Source: Catenovulum agarivorans DS-2 (GTDB lineage: Bacteria > Pseudomonadota > Gammaproteobacteria > Enterobacterales > Alteromonadaceae). Taken from it: a DNA stretch of 64,000 nucleotides. A model generated the notes under the pieces. It was not told the DNA's origin. It did not search any database and worked only from the letters and a program-made list of their open reading frames with translations. Location of the stretch: the NCBI RefSeq assembly GCF_000568405.1, contig NZ_ARZY01000008.1, positions 61,753 through 125,752 of the forward strand, read 5' to 3'. Numbering within the stretch: position 1 is the stretch's first letter; each line of letters begins with the position of its first letter. The position numbers were made by a program, and so were the translations under genes. Below, piece by piece: positions 8,533 through 16,211 of this stretch.

Positions 8533-10235
8533 TGGCGAGTATAGATAAACACGCATATGCACATATGTTCGGCCCAACGGTTGGTGATAAGGTGCGCTTG
8601 GGTGACACTGAGTTGTGGATAGAAGTTGAAAAAGATTTCACCACCTACGGCGAAGAAGTTAAATTTGGTGGTGGTAAAGTGATTCGCGACGGTATGGGGC
8701 AAAGCCAAGCATCGTGCCATAAAACCGTTGATTTGGTCATCACCAATGCGCTGATTTTAGATCACTGGGGCATAGTTAAAGCCGATATCGGTGTTAAAGA
8801 TGGCCGTATCGCCATTATTGGTAAAGCTGGTAATCCTGACGTTCAAGACAATATTGATATTGAAGTTGGCCCAGGTACAGAGGTTATTGCTGGTGAAGGG
8901 CAAATAATCACTGCGGGTGGTATTGATGCGCATATTCATTTTATTTGCCCTCAGCAAGTTGAAGAAGCTTTGATGTCTGGTGTAACCACTATGATTGGCG
9001 GCGGCACTGGCCCTGCCACAGGTTCGAATGCGACAACTTGTACACCTGGTCCTTGGAATATTTTCAAAATGTTGCAAGCGACTAACGATATGCCAATGAA
9101 TTTTGGGTTTTTGGGTAAAGGCAATGCAAGTTTGCCGTTGGCGTTAGAAGAACAAATTGAAGCCGGTGTTTGTGGTTTAAAACTGCACGAAGACTGGGGG
9201 ACAACACCACAGGCTATTGATACCTGTTTAGGTGTAGCGGAAAAGTACGATGTGCAAATAGCTATTCATACCGACACCTTAAATGAGTCAGGTTTTGTTG
9301 AAGATACTATTGGTGCGTTTAAAGGTCGTACCATCCATACTTACCACACCGAAGGTGCGGGTGGTGGCCATTCACCGGATATTATTCGCGCATGTGGTGA
9401 AGAAAATGTATTGCCGTCTTCAACCAATCCAACTCGTCCGTATACAATCAATACTATTGATGAACATTTGGATATGTTGATGGTTTGCCATCATTTAGAT
9501 CCAAATATCCCTGAAGATATCGCTTTTGCTGACTCGCGTATTCGTAAAGAAAGTATCGCGGCGGAAGATATTATGCATGATATCGGCGCAATCAGTATGA
9601 TCGCCTCAGACTCACAAGCTATGGGCCGTGTGGGTGAGATGGTTTGCCGTACTTGGCAAACCGCTCACAAGATGAAAGTGCAACGAGGGCCATTAGCACC
9701 TGATACTGAAGAAAACGATAACTTCCGCGCTAAACGTTATATTGCTAAATACACAATTAACCCAGCAATTAGCCATGGTGTTAGCCATGAAATTGGTTCG
9801 GTTGAGGTGGGTAAGTTAGCTGATTTAGTGTTATGGAAACCAGCATTTTTTGGCATTAAACCTTCATTAATTTTGAAGAGTGGTTTTATTGCTGCAGCCC
9901 CTATGGGCGATGCAAATGCGTCTATCCCAACGCCTCAACCTGTGTATTATCGCCCTATGTTTGGTGCGCATGGGCAAGCTGCGGCTAAAACTTCGATGAC
10001 GTTTTTATCGCAAGCTGCGGTTGAGAAAAAAGTACCTGAGCAGTTGGGGTTAACCCGCATGATTGGTGTGTGCAAAAACACTCGTAATATCGGTAAAAAG
10101 GATATGATCCATAACTCGTTAACGCCTAAAGTTGAGGTTGATCCACAAACCTATGAGGTGACGGCGGATGGTGTGTTGTTAACTTGTGAGCCTGCGACTG
10201 AATTACCGTTGGCGCAGCGATATTGTTTATTTTAG
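8532..10235 (+). CDS. ureC: Urease alpha (catalytic) subunit UreC
   Basis: Catalytic amidohydrolase-fold subunit, 567 residues, the normal length. All nickel ligands are present at canonical positions: H134 and H136 (AHIHF), the carbamylated lysine K217 (GLKLHEDWG), H246 (AIHTDT), H272 (TYHTEG) and D360 (ASDSQ). The mobile-flap cysteine and histidine C319/H320 (MVCHHLD) are also intact, and H219 completes the substrate-binding set. The enzyme should therefore be active if nickel is loaded. It ends the ureDABC unit; 987 bases of repeats separate it from ureE. Confidence 0.98.
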   Translation: MASIDKHAYAHMFGPTVGDKVRLGDTELWIEVEKDFTTYGEEVKFGGGKVIRDGMGQSQASCHKTVDLVITNALILDHWGIVKADIGVKDGRIAIIGKAGNPDVQDNIDIEVGPGTEVIAGEGQIITAGGIDAHIHFICPQQVEEALMSGVTTMIGGGTGPATGSNATTCTPGPWNIFKMLQATNDMPMNFGFLGKGNASLPLALEEQIEAGVCGLKLHEDWGTTPQAIDTCLGVAEKYDVQIAIHTDTLNESGFVEDTIGAFKGRTIHTYHTEGAGGGHSPDIIRACGEENVLPSSTNPTRPYTINTIDEHLDMLMVCHHLDPNIPEDIAFADSRIRKESIAAEDIMHDIGAISMIASDSQAMGRVGEMVCRTWQTAHKMKVQRGPLAPDTEENDNFRAKRYIAKYTINPAISHGVSHEIGSVEVGKLADLVLWKPAFFGIKPSLILKSGFIAAAPMGDANASIPTPQPVYYRPMFGAHGQAAAKTSMTFLSQAAVEKKVPEQLGLTRMIGVCKNTRNIGKKDMIHNSLTPKVEVDPQTYEVTADGVLLTCEPATELPLAQRYCLF

Positions 10236-10278
10236 GTTTTCGCGGTTGTGGATTAGTTGCTGCTAGTTGGGTGGCAGG

Positions 10279-10395
10279 GAAGGTAAAGGCGAATGGGGTA
10301 TTGCTCGAAAAAACGCGGTGAATACATCCATGTACGCTTCGCTTTTTCATCCCTGAAAAAGAGATTTTTCGACCAACACGCCCATCCACCTTTTT
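10279..10395 (-). repeat. ERIC-like palindromic repeat, type B (first copy after ureC)
   Basis: Arms GAAGGTAAAGGCGAATGGGG and CGCCCATCCACCTTT pair. Internal hairpins are TACAT-CC-ATGTA and CTTTTTCA-TCCC-TGAAAAAG. Together with its linker it forms a direct repeat with the next copy, period 166 bp. The GGA-containing strand is the minus strand. Confidence 0.82.
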
Positions 10396-10444
10396 GGCAC
10401 TGGTGTTGCGATTGGTGGTAAGTTGCTGCTAGCTCGGTGGCAGG

Positions 10445-10561
10445 GAAGGTCAAGGTGAATGGGGAATTGCTCGAAAAAACGCGGTGAATACATCCATGTA
10501 CGCTTCGCTTTTTCATCCTTGAAAAAGAGATTTTTCGATCAACACGCCCATCCACCTTTTT
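10445..10561 (-). repeat. ERIC-like palindromic repeat, type B (second copy after ureC)
   Basis: Nearly identical to the copy at 10279-10395. The loop of the inner hairpin differs by one base (TCCT for TCCC) while the CTTTTTCA/TGAAAAAG stem is unchanged. The linker GGCACTGGTGTTGCG between copies is also conserved. Confidence 0.82.
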
Positions 10562-10611
10562 GGCACTGGTGTTGCGGTGAATTTATTGGCAGCGACAAAA
10601 TAGTTGAAGGA

Positions 10612-10713
10612 AGGGATTGGGATTAATAAAGCAGACCGTACAAATCATGGATGATTTGTCTCGAGCTCCCACGGATGGGTTTACAGCGAGTCTGCGTATT
10701 AATCGCGATTCCT
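10612..10713 (+). repeat. ERIC-like palindromic repeat, type D
   Basis: Outer arms GGATTGGGATTAATAAAGCAGAC and GTCTGCGTATTAATCGCGATTCC pair. The internal hairpin ACAAATCAT-GG-ATGATTTGT is followed by GAGCTCCCACGGATGGG and TTTACAGCG, again the common core order. It is the only complete type D copy in the window; two right-half fragments are at 6872-6915 and 11050-11091. Confidence 0.75.
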
Positions 10714-10761
10714 GACTGATTGGGGATTTGGGTTTACCAGCGCTGCTAATTGGGTGGCAGG

Positions 10762-10877
10762 GAAGATAAAGGCGAATGGGGAATTGTTCGAAAAAACGCG
10801 GTGAATACATCCATGTACGCTTCGCTTTTTCATCCCTGAAAAAGAGATTTTTCGACCAACACGCCCATTCACCTTTT
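10762..10877 (-). repeat. ERIC-like palindromic repeat, type B (third copy after ureC)
   Basis: Arms GAAGATAAAGGCGAATGGGG and CGCCCATTCACCTTTT; internal hairpins are as in the other type B copies. It is preceded by the linker GCGCTGCTAATTGGGTGGCAGG shared with the 5.9-kb tandem array. Confidence 0.8.
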
Positions 10878-10933
10878 GGGCATAGGCATTGCGGTGAGTA
10901 AATTGGCCGCAATAAAAATGTTTCGTAAAGCGG

Positions 10934-11029
10934 GTTTGAATGCTGATTTCTAAAACCTCCCTGTCATGGATGACAGGGCGGAGCCTATAGGGACATATTT
11001 ACGGCGTTTTTAGAAATTACGCTTCAAAC
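10934..11029 (+). repeat. ERIC-like palindromic repeat, type C
   Basis: Arms GTTTGAATGCTGATTTCTAAAA and TTTTAGAAATTACGCTTCAAAC, with internal hairpin CCCTGTCAT-GG-ATGACAGGG. It is almost identical to the copy at 6757-6852. A right-half type D fragment (11050-11091) and the ureE leader follow. Confidence 0.82.
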
Positions 11030-11049
11030 TTGCTTCGTTGCACGGACTG

Positions 11050-11091
11050 CCAGCGAGTCAGCGTATTAATCGCGATTCCTGACAGATTGGG
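11050..11091 (+). repeat. Right-half fragment of type D repeat upstream of ureE
   Basis: CCAGCGAGTCAGCGTATTAATCGCGATTCC repeats the right arm of the 10612-10713 element without a matching left arm. As at ureD, it sits directly after a type C copy and before the linker GATGTTGCAGCGGGAGTG, so both accessory-gene leaders share the same mosaic order. Confidence 0.6.
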
Positions 11092-11222
11092 CGTTTTTGA
11101 TGTTGCAGCGGGAGTGTTAGCCGTAATAAAAATTATGCTGCAAACGTGCTTCGTGGCACGAAGTCAAAAGCACTACCTAGTTTGTAAGATCTAGAGCAAC
11201 AAAAAGATTTAAGAAGGTATAT

Positions 11223-11672
11223 ATGTTACAAGTATTTGAAAGATTGAGTCACACACATCAAGCAATAAACGACTCAATAACATTAGATAGAGAAACAAGG
11301 CAAAAAGCCCGTATCAAAGGCAAAACAGACCAAGGGCAAGATATAGGTATCTTCGTCGACCGTGGTAATCCATTGCGAGTGGGTGAAGTATTAAAAACCG
11401 AATGTGGATTATTAATCGAAATCAAAGGTGCCAAAGAGCCAGTAATTACAGCAAGCACAGAAGACTGGCACACATTCAGCAAAGTTTGTTATCACTTAGG
11501 TAACCGCCATACCGTATTGCAAGTGGGCGAGCGTTGGTTACGTTTTAAACCCGATCACGTACTAAAAGAATTGTGTGAAATGTACGGGTTAACAACATCG
11601 GATGCTCCTGAAATATTTGAACCAGAAAACGGTGCGTATGGCAGTCATTCAGGACATTCGCATGCACACTAA
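11223..11672 (+). CDS. ureE: Urease accessory protein UreE (nickel metallochaperone)
   Basis: Cytoplasmic nickel carrier that hands Ni2+ to UreG for urease activation; 149 residues. It has the UreE N-terminal domain, a C-terminal metal-binding domain containing the family motif YHLGNRHTVLQV, and a short histidine-rich tail (SHSGHSHAH) that would bind extra nickel. AAGAAGG lies five bases before the ATG. The 3' end overlaps the ureF start by 11 bases. Confidence 0.95.
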   Translation: MLQVFERLSHTHQAINDSITLDRETRQKARIKGKTDQGQDIGIFVDRGNPLRVGEVLKTECGLLIEIKGAKEPVITASTEDWHTFSKVCYHLGNRHTVLQVGERWLRFKPDHVLKELCEMYGLTTSDAPEIFEPENGAYGSHSGHSHAH

Positions 11673-12372
11673 TGTGGTTAATTCACTTAAACTAACTCGT
11701 TTATTGCAGCTGTGCAGCCCTGGTTTACCCGTTGGCGGTTTTTCGTTTTCTCAAGGGCTTGAGTTTGCGGTGGAAGAGGGATGGGTGAGTAATGTAGAGG
11801 AATGTGCAGCTTGGATAACCACTAACTTACAAGCTTCAATCGGGTCGACTGATTTGGTGATTATTCGGCTAGCACTTGATTGCTTAAATCAAACAAACGA
11901 TGAGGCGCAGCTGCAACAATTAAACGAGCTTGCTATTGCCAGTCGTGAAAGCCAAGAGTTACGATTGGCTGATGTAGCTATGGGACGTGCGTTATTACGC
12001 GTGTTAACTCAACAAACTACCGAGTTCACCGCCGCGCAAATAAAACTGTTAGAGCAGATGCAAGATTGGCAGGATATTAGTTTTGCCAGCGCATTTGCTG
12101 TCGCTTGTTATTGTTGGCAGCTAGACCAACAGCTTGCTTTAACTGGCTTTTGTTGGATGTTTATCGAAAACCAAGTTGCTGCGGCAACTAAGCTGGTGCC
12201 ATTGGGGCAAACGCAAGCGCAAAATTTAATGTTTAGCTTAAGCGAGTTAGTTGATGAAGTGATTGCTGATGCAAATTCTCGTCAGCGTTCACAAATTGGC
12301 AATAGTTTACCGAGTGTTGCTATGGCTAGTGCTTGGCACGAAACACAATATTCAAGATTATTTAGGTCTTAA
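11662..12372 (+). CDS. ureF: Urease accessory protein UreF
   Basis: Part of the UreDFG nickel-insertion complex; it acts on the GTPase UreG. About 236 residues with the conserved LQLCSPGLPVGGFSFSQGLEFAVE start of the fold. The frame is open further upstream to 11602, but the ATG at 11662 has AGGAC eight bases before it and gives the normal N-terminus; an ATG at 11638 is a second possibility. The start lies inside the end of ureE, and ureG follows after 34 bases. Confidence 0.92.
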   Translation: MHTNVVNSLKLTRLLQLCSPGLPVGGFSFSQGLEFAVEEGWVSNVEECAAWITTNLQASIGSTDLVIIRLALDCLNQTNDEAQLQQLNELAIASRESQELRLADVAMGRALLRVLTQQTTEFTAAQIKLLEQMQDWQDISFASAFAVACYCWQLDQQLALTGFCWMFIENQVAAATKLVPLGQTQAQNLMFSLSELVDEVIADANSRQRSQIGNSLPSVAMASAWHETQYSRLFRS

Positions 12373-12406
12373 CCGCACAAGTTAAGCGCAAGATCAGGAG
12401 AACAAA

Positions 12407-13030
12407 ATGAAAAAACAAACGTTACGAATTGGTGTAGGTGGACCGGTTGGTTCGGGTAAAACAGCGTTATTGCGCGAATTATGTTTAGCACTGCGTGAAA
12501 AATACAATATGGCTGTGGTAACCAATGATATTTATACCCACGAAGACGCAGCATTTTTAACTCGACACGGTGCGTTAGAGCCTGATCGTATTATGGGTGT
12601 AGAAACTGGCGGTTGTCCACACACAGCTATTCGTGAAGATGCATCGATGAATTTGGCGGCTATCGATGAGTTGCAAAAACGCCATGGTGAGTTAGATTTT
12701 GTTTTAGTTGAGAGTGGCGGTGATAATTTATCTGCAACTTTTAGCCCTGAGTTATCTGATTTAACTATTTATGTGATTGATGTATCTGCTGGTGATAAAA
12801 TACCACGTAAAGGTGGGCCTGGTATTACTAAGTCGGATTTGTTAATTATCAATAAAATTGATATCGCTGAGTATGTTGGCGCTTCGTTAGAGGTGATGGA
12901 GCGTGATTCGAAGAAAATGCGTGGTGACAAACCATTTATTTTTAGTAATCTAAAAGCCAAGCAAGGTTTAGATGATATTATTCGTTTTATCGAAACCGAA
13001 GGTATGTTGGATATAGCGCGCACAGCTTAG
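12407..13030 (+). CDS. ureG: Urease accessory GTPase UreG
   Basis: SIMIBI-class GTPase that binds nickel and drives its transfer into urease, 207 residues. P-loop [10 protein letters not shown], the nickel-binding CPH motif in [25 protein letters not shown] and the guanine-specificity motif INKID are all intact. A clear AGGAG precedes the ATG. It is the last recognised urease gene. Two type A repeats and one type C repeat follow before the next small gene. Confidence 0.97.
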   Translation: MKKQTLRIGVGGPVGSGKTALLRELCLALREKYNMAVVTNDIYTHEDAAFLTRHGALEPDRIMGVETGGCPHTAIREDASMNLAAIDELQKRHGELDFVLVESGGDNLSATFSPELSDLTIYVIDVSAGDKIPRKGGPGITKSDLLIINKIDIAEYVGASLEVMERDSKKMRGDKPFIFSNLKAKQGLDDIIRFIETEGMLDIARTA

Positions 13031-13072
13031 TTTGTTGATTGGCACTTGCCGCGCTGCTAGGTGGGCGGCAGG

Positions 13073-13192
13073 GAAGGTAAAGGCGAATGGGGCATTATTT
13101 GCAAAAACGCTGCAAGGCCATCCATGGCCCGCTCGCAAACGGCATCCATGCCGATTGAAGTTTTGCAAACAACACGCCCATCCACCTTTTGG
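13073..13192 (-). repeat. ERIC-like palindromic repeat, type A (first copy after ureG)
   Basis: Arms GAAGGTAAAGGCGAATGGGG and CGCCCATCCACCTTTT. Internal hairpins are GGCCAT-CC-ATGGCC and CGGCAT-CC-ATGCCG. It belongs to the same family as the 5.9-kb tandem array, with the fully paired second stem. Confidence 0.82.
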
Positions 13193-13253
13193 GCGTTGAT
13201 GTTGCGGTGCGTGTGCTGGCAGGAATTAAAAGCGCTGCTAGGTGGGCGGCAGG

Positions 13254-13372
13254 GAAGGTAAAGGCGAATGGGGTATTATTTTCAAAAACGCTGCAAGGCC
13301 ATCCATGGCCCGCTCACAAACGGCTTCCATGCCGATTGAAGTTTTGCAAATAACACACCCATCCACCTTTTG
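13254..13372 (-). repeat. ERIC-like palindromic repeat, type A (second copy after ureG)
   Basis: As the preceding copy, 181 bp downstream. The second hairpin reads CGGCTTCCATGCCG, a one-base loss of pairing relative to CGGCATCCATGCCG. The preceding linker AAAAGCGCTGCTAGGTGGGCGG is shared with other copies. Confidence 0.8.
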
Positions 13373-13425
13373 GGCACTGATGTTGCGGTGAGTTTTTGCA
13401 GCAATAAAAATGTTTAGTAAAGCTG

Positions 13426-13521
13426 GTTTGAATGCTAATTTTTAAAACCTCCCTGTCATGGATGACAGGGCAGAGCGTACATGGAAGTATTCACAGCGTT
13501 TTTAAAAATTATGCTTCAAAC
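13426..13521 (+). repeat. ERIC-like palindromic repeat, type C (after ureG)
   Basis: Arms GTTTGAATGCTAATTTTTAAAA and TTTTTAAAAATTATGCTTCAAAC pair. The hairpin CCCTGTCAT-GG-ATGACAGGG is followed by CAGAGCGTACATGGAAGTATTC and ACAGCG. The second core thus resembles the GTACATGGATGT of type B, showing exchange of internal parts between types. Confidence 0.8.
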
Positions 13522-13566
13522 TTGCGTCGTGGCAGAGACAGAATTTAAATTTACGAGGACAAAAAC

Positions 13567-13764
13567 ATGTTAAAAAGCATATTACTGATTATCACTACAT
13601 TTTTTACAACCCAAGCAATGGCGCATCCAGATCACAGCTTAGATCAAACAGCGCACGCTTTTTATCATGCAATATTCTGGATAGCCTTTGCAGCAGTGGT
13701 TGTAAAAGGCATAAGCTGGTGGAAAAGCCGCCAGCAACAAATTAAAGATGACAGACAAAAGTAA
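13567..13764 (+). CDS. Small exported/membrane protein with HPDH motif
   Basis: 65 residues: a signal-like hydrophobic N-terminus ending in TQAMA, then HPDHSLDQTAHAFYH, one membrane helix (IFWIAFAAVVVKGISW) and a basic tail. An ACGAGGAC ribosome-binding region precedes the ATG. The family was not recognised. The HPDH start after the signal and the position after ureG recall HupE/UreJ-type nickel permeases, but it is far too short to be one. It overlaps the following 53-codon gene by 17 bases. Confidence 0.7.
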   Translation: MLKSILLIITTFFTTQAMAHPDHSLDQTAHAFYHAIFWIAFAAVVVKGISWWKSRQQQIKDDRQK

Positions 13765-13909
13765 CAAGCCATCCGGCGCATTGCATAAAATATACAAGCG
13801 CCAACAACCGAAAATGCACCAATCAAAACGAGTTGGTGTATTACTAAAAACATTCGCCGAAGACGACTATCGGCGAATTGCTTTAGTTATCAAAAAGTGG
13901 CTCAAATAA
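13748..13909 (+). CDS. Small basic conserved-looking protein, 53 residues
   Basis: ATG at 13748 opens a 53-codon frame ending TAA at 13907-13909. The product is rich in K/R, with a C-terminal block SKRVGVLLKTFAEDDYRRIALVIKKWLK that looks like a compact amphipathic helix pair. It overlaps the gene before it (13764) and the possible GTG start of the gene after it, the usual sign of a translationally coupled trio. The reading rests on this tight packing and on the composition; function unknown. Confidence 0.65.
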   Translation: MTDKSNKPSGALHKIYKRQQPKMHQSKRVGVLLKTFAEDDYRRIALVIKKWLK

Positions 13910-14286
13910 AACCTATGCCCAAGCAAAATCAAAAGCTAACTCAAAAACAAATTAAACAACTCGACAAACAAATTGTCCGCCAGCTCACGCAAGTATGTCA
14001 TTTAGCGCAAAATGAAATTGATGGGTTTGAGTGGCTAACTCACGTGGTTGATTACGCAAATTTGGCCAAAAGCTTAAAAGTGATATTGGTTTTTGCTACA
14101 TCTGAACAGCGGGTCAATGCGCAGCGTGAACATGCTAATAAAATCAAAGCTTGGGTTGTTGAATATTTGCAGCCGTTGGATATTACATTCAGTAATATAG
14201 ACAAACAAATTCAGTTTGATAGTGAGCAGGCCTGCAACAACCAACACAATGGAAACTGGCAATACAGGCTGACTTGTCTACACTAA
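13897..14286 (+). CDS. Uncharacterised conserved protein
   Basis: Up to 129 residues; GTG at 13897 or ATG at 13915. A basic, glutamine-rich N-terminus (KQNQKLTQKQIKQLDKQIV) is followed by a mixed alpha/beta domain with GFEWLTHVVDYANLAKSLKVILVF. Similar proteins in marine gammaproteobacteria are sometimes labelled Fis-family regulators, but no Fis-type helix-turn-helix is visible here and I do not adopt that name. It lies third in the small-gene trio, just ahead of the EAL gene. Confidence 0.7.
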   Translation: MAQIKPMPKQNQKLTQKQIKQLDKQIVRQLTQVCHLAQNEIDGFEWLTHVVDYANLAKSLKVILVFATSEQRVNAQREHANKIKAWVVEYLQPLDITFSNIDKQIQFDSEQACNNQHNGNWQYRLTCLH

Positions 14287-14313
14287 ATTGAAAATAGCAA
14301 TCAAATGTAGACT

Positions 14314-15096
14314 ATGCAGATAAGCAACGTAAACAATGACACACCAGTAGATTATAAAGCTCTGACTTGCCACGAATGCCGCAATGGCGTTGGATTGGGC
14401 TTTGAGATTAGCATGGCTTTCCAACCAATAGTCGATACCGAAAGTCGCTCAATTTTTGCATACGAAGCTTTAGTGCGTGGTGCTAATAATCAACCAGCGA
14501 GTTGGGTTTTTCAGCATGTTAACAAACAAAACCTCTATCGGTTTGATCAAACATGCCGAATAAAAGCAATTAAATTGGCGGCAGAACTTAATTTAGATAA
14601 ATTTTTATGCATTAATTTTATGCCCAATGCTGTGTATCAACCAAGTTTGTGTATTAAAGCGACCTTGTCTGCTGCACAAACTTACAACTTCCCGACTGAC
14701 AAACTCATTTTTGAGTTTACCGAACAAGAACAGCTACTCGACCAAAAACATATATTAAATATAGTCGAGCATTATCAACAACTCGGATTTTCAATTGCGA
14801 TTGATGATTTTGGTGCTGGCTATTCAGGTTTAGCCCTATTGGCTGATGTCGAATGTGACCTAGTTAAATTAGATATGGCGCTGATTCGAAATATTGACAC
14901 AGATCCGCGTCGTCAAGCGATTGTTGAAAGTGCGGTTTCACTGTGTAAGCAGCTTAATACCAAGTTAATGGCGGAAGGGATAGAAACTCAGGCAGAGTTG
15001 CAAACTTTGCAAAAACTAGGGATTAAGTTATTTCAAGGTTTCTATCTCGCCAAACCTGAATTTGAGTGTTTGCCAAAGGTTGTGCGGTTTAGTTAA
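14314..15096 (+). CDS. Stand-alone EAL-domain c-di-GMP phosphodiesterase
   Basis: Predicted cytoplasmic enzyme hydrolysing c-di-GMP to pGpG; 260 residues, essentially one EAL domain. All catalytic signatures appear: EALVRG, INFMP, FEFTEQ, the DDFGAGYSGL metal and loop-6 segment, VKLDMALI, the AEGIET glutamate and LFQGFYLAKP. A short N-terminal CHECRNGVGLGFE segment with a CxxC pair precedes it; it could bind metal or sense redox, but that is inference. It ends at a hairpin shared with the convergent gene. Confidence 0.9.
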   Translation: MQISNVNNDTPVDYKALTCHECRNGVGLGFEISMAFQPIVDTESRSIFAYEALVRGANNQPASWVFQHVNKQNLYRFDQTCRIKAIKLAAELNLDKFLCINFMPNAVYQPSLCIKATLSAAQTYNFPTDKLIFEFTEQEQLLDQKHILNIVEHYQQLGFSIAIDDFGAGYSGLALLADVECDLVKLDMALIRNIDTDPRRQAIVESAVSLCKQLNTKLMAEGIETQAELQTLQKLGIKLFQGFYLAKPEFECLPKVVRFS

Positions 15097-15100
15097 TGAA

Positions 15101-15136
15101 AAAGCCCCATATGCAAACATCGCAAAATGGGGCTTT
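15101..15136. terminator. Bidirectional terminator-like hairpin between convergent genes
   Basis: AAAGCCCCAT and ATGGGGCTTT form a perfect 10-bp stem with a 16-base loop. It sits 4 bases after the EAL gene and 22 bases before the end of the minus-strand solenoid gene. The terminal T runs are short on both strands. Confidence 0.65.
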
Positions 15137-15158
15137 GGCAGGGGATTTTTGAATTCAG

Positions 15159-16211
15159 TTAAATATGAATGATTTGGCTGTGGCCATGTTTAACCGACAA
15201 ATCAATTTTGTTTTTGCTGTCAGCTTTACCATTGCTATAACTGCTATCGCCCGATAGCTTCCCTTGATATTGAGTACCTTCAGGTAAATACAGGTTTATA
15301 TTGCCATGTCGCGATTGGCTAGAGATTTCGAATCCGTCTTGTTGCAGTTGTTTAATATAGGTGCTGCCATGGCTGTTATCTGTTTTAAGTTTTTTACTTG
15401 AACCGACAAAATGAATTTCACCATGCTTGTTTTCGATTTCAGCTCTGTCTAATTGTTTAGCTGCCAACTTAACTTTGCCATGGGCGCTGTCAGCTTTGAA
15501 TGATGAGCCGATAAACTCATCTATCATTATGCTGGCGTGGGCGCTTTCAATATTGGTTTTACCGATTTCACTGCGCTTAACAGCGAACGAGCCGTGGTTC
15601 ACTTCTGCTTCTAATAGCTTAGCGGTTATGCTCAATATATCCGTTGAACCATGAGAGCCATCAAAATAAATGCTATCTGCGACAATGTTGTCAATCTTGA
15701 TCGCAGCATGGTGTTTATCAATCTCCAACGTGCTAGCAGTCATTTCGCTAACCGTGAATTGACTATGATGACTGTCGATTTCAATACTGCTGTAGTTTAA
15801 TTGGTCGACATTTATCCCACCATGATGATGGCTTATATATACTTTATTAAAATCATTTTTGCCTAAACGAATGGTTATTTTACGCTCTACCGAACACGAG
15901 CTGAAAAAGTTATTATTTTGCTTTTGTAAGCTAATTTCGGCTGTTCCCCAACTTTTGTCAATTTCCCAGCTATACAAACAATCTTCAGAGCTGCCATCTA
16001 ATAAAGTTTGTTGCATGTGGAAGTGGCTATCGGTGTCGCTAGTGTGAGATACCACAACGTTTGAATGAAAGGTTTTAAGTTTTAAGGTCTTAAAATCAGA
16101 TAGTTGCAATGATTGCTCATTGATATGTGGTTGGCTGCTATTGGCATTTACGCCGCTTACAAGGGTTGCAATAATGGCGGTTGCGCTTAATGAGTAAGTG
16201 AGTTTGTTCAT
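15159..16211 (-). CDS. Secreted DUF4097-like beta-solenoid protein with a histidine ladder
   Basis: 350 residues with a signal peptide (cleavage near VNA-NSS, about residue 24). From about residue 120 the sequence is a solenoid-type repeat of 19 residues. Each turn is an alternating strand, a short polar turn, and a His or His-His, usually followed by Gly: H129, H148, H167, H187, H206, H225, H244, H263, H281, H302 and later H342. This resembles the DUF4097 adhesin-like solenoid, where the turn is usually Ser/Gly-Asp. The in-register histidines could form a metal-binding stripe; that role is inference. It is a lone gene, divergent from the methyltransferase. Confidence 0.75.
   Translation of the reverse strand: MNKLTYSLSATAIIATLVSGVNANSSQPHINEQSLQLSDFKTLKLKTFHSNVVVSHTSDTDSHFHMQQTLLDGSSEDCLYSWEIDKSWGTAEISLQKQNNNFFSSCSVERKITIRLGKNDFNKVYISHHHGGINVDQLNYSSIEIDSHHSQFTVSEMTASTLEIDKHHAAIKIDNIVADSIYFDGSHGSTDILSITAKLLEAEVNHGSFAVKRSEIGKTNIESAHASIMIDEFIGSSFKADSAHGKVKLAAKQLDRAEIENKHGEIHFVGSSKKLKTDNSHGSTYIKQLQQDGFEISSQSRHGNINLYLPEGTQYQGKLSGDSSYSNGKADSKNKIDLSVKHGHSQIIHI

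Noticed and set aside
10126..10912. Three minus-strand frames of about 90-110 codons with shared peptides (RKISFS..KRSVHGCIHRVF)
   Set aside because: They are translations of the type B repeats; the shared peptides come from the DNA repeats.
5923..13521. Possible CRISPR array from regularly spaced repeats
   Set aside because: Units are 95-125 bp palindromes with conserved linkers, not short repeats with unique spacers, and no cas genes are present.
13567..13764. HupE/UreJ nickel permease remnant
   Set aside because: Only the HPDH start is reminiscent; length, single helix and intact small-gene overlaps argue against a broken permease.
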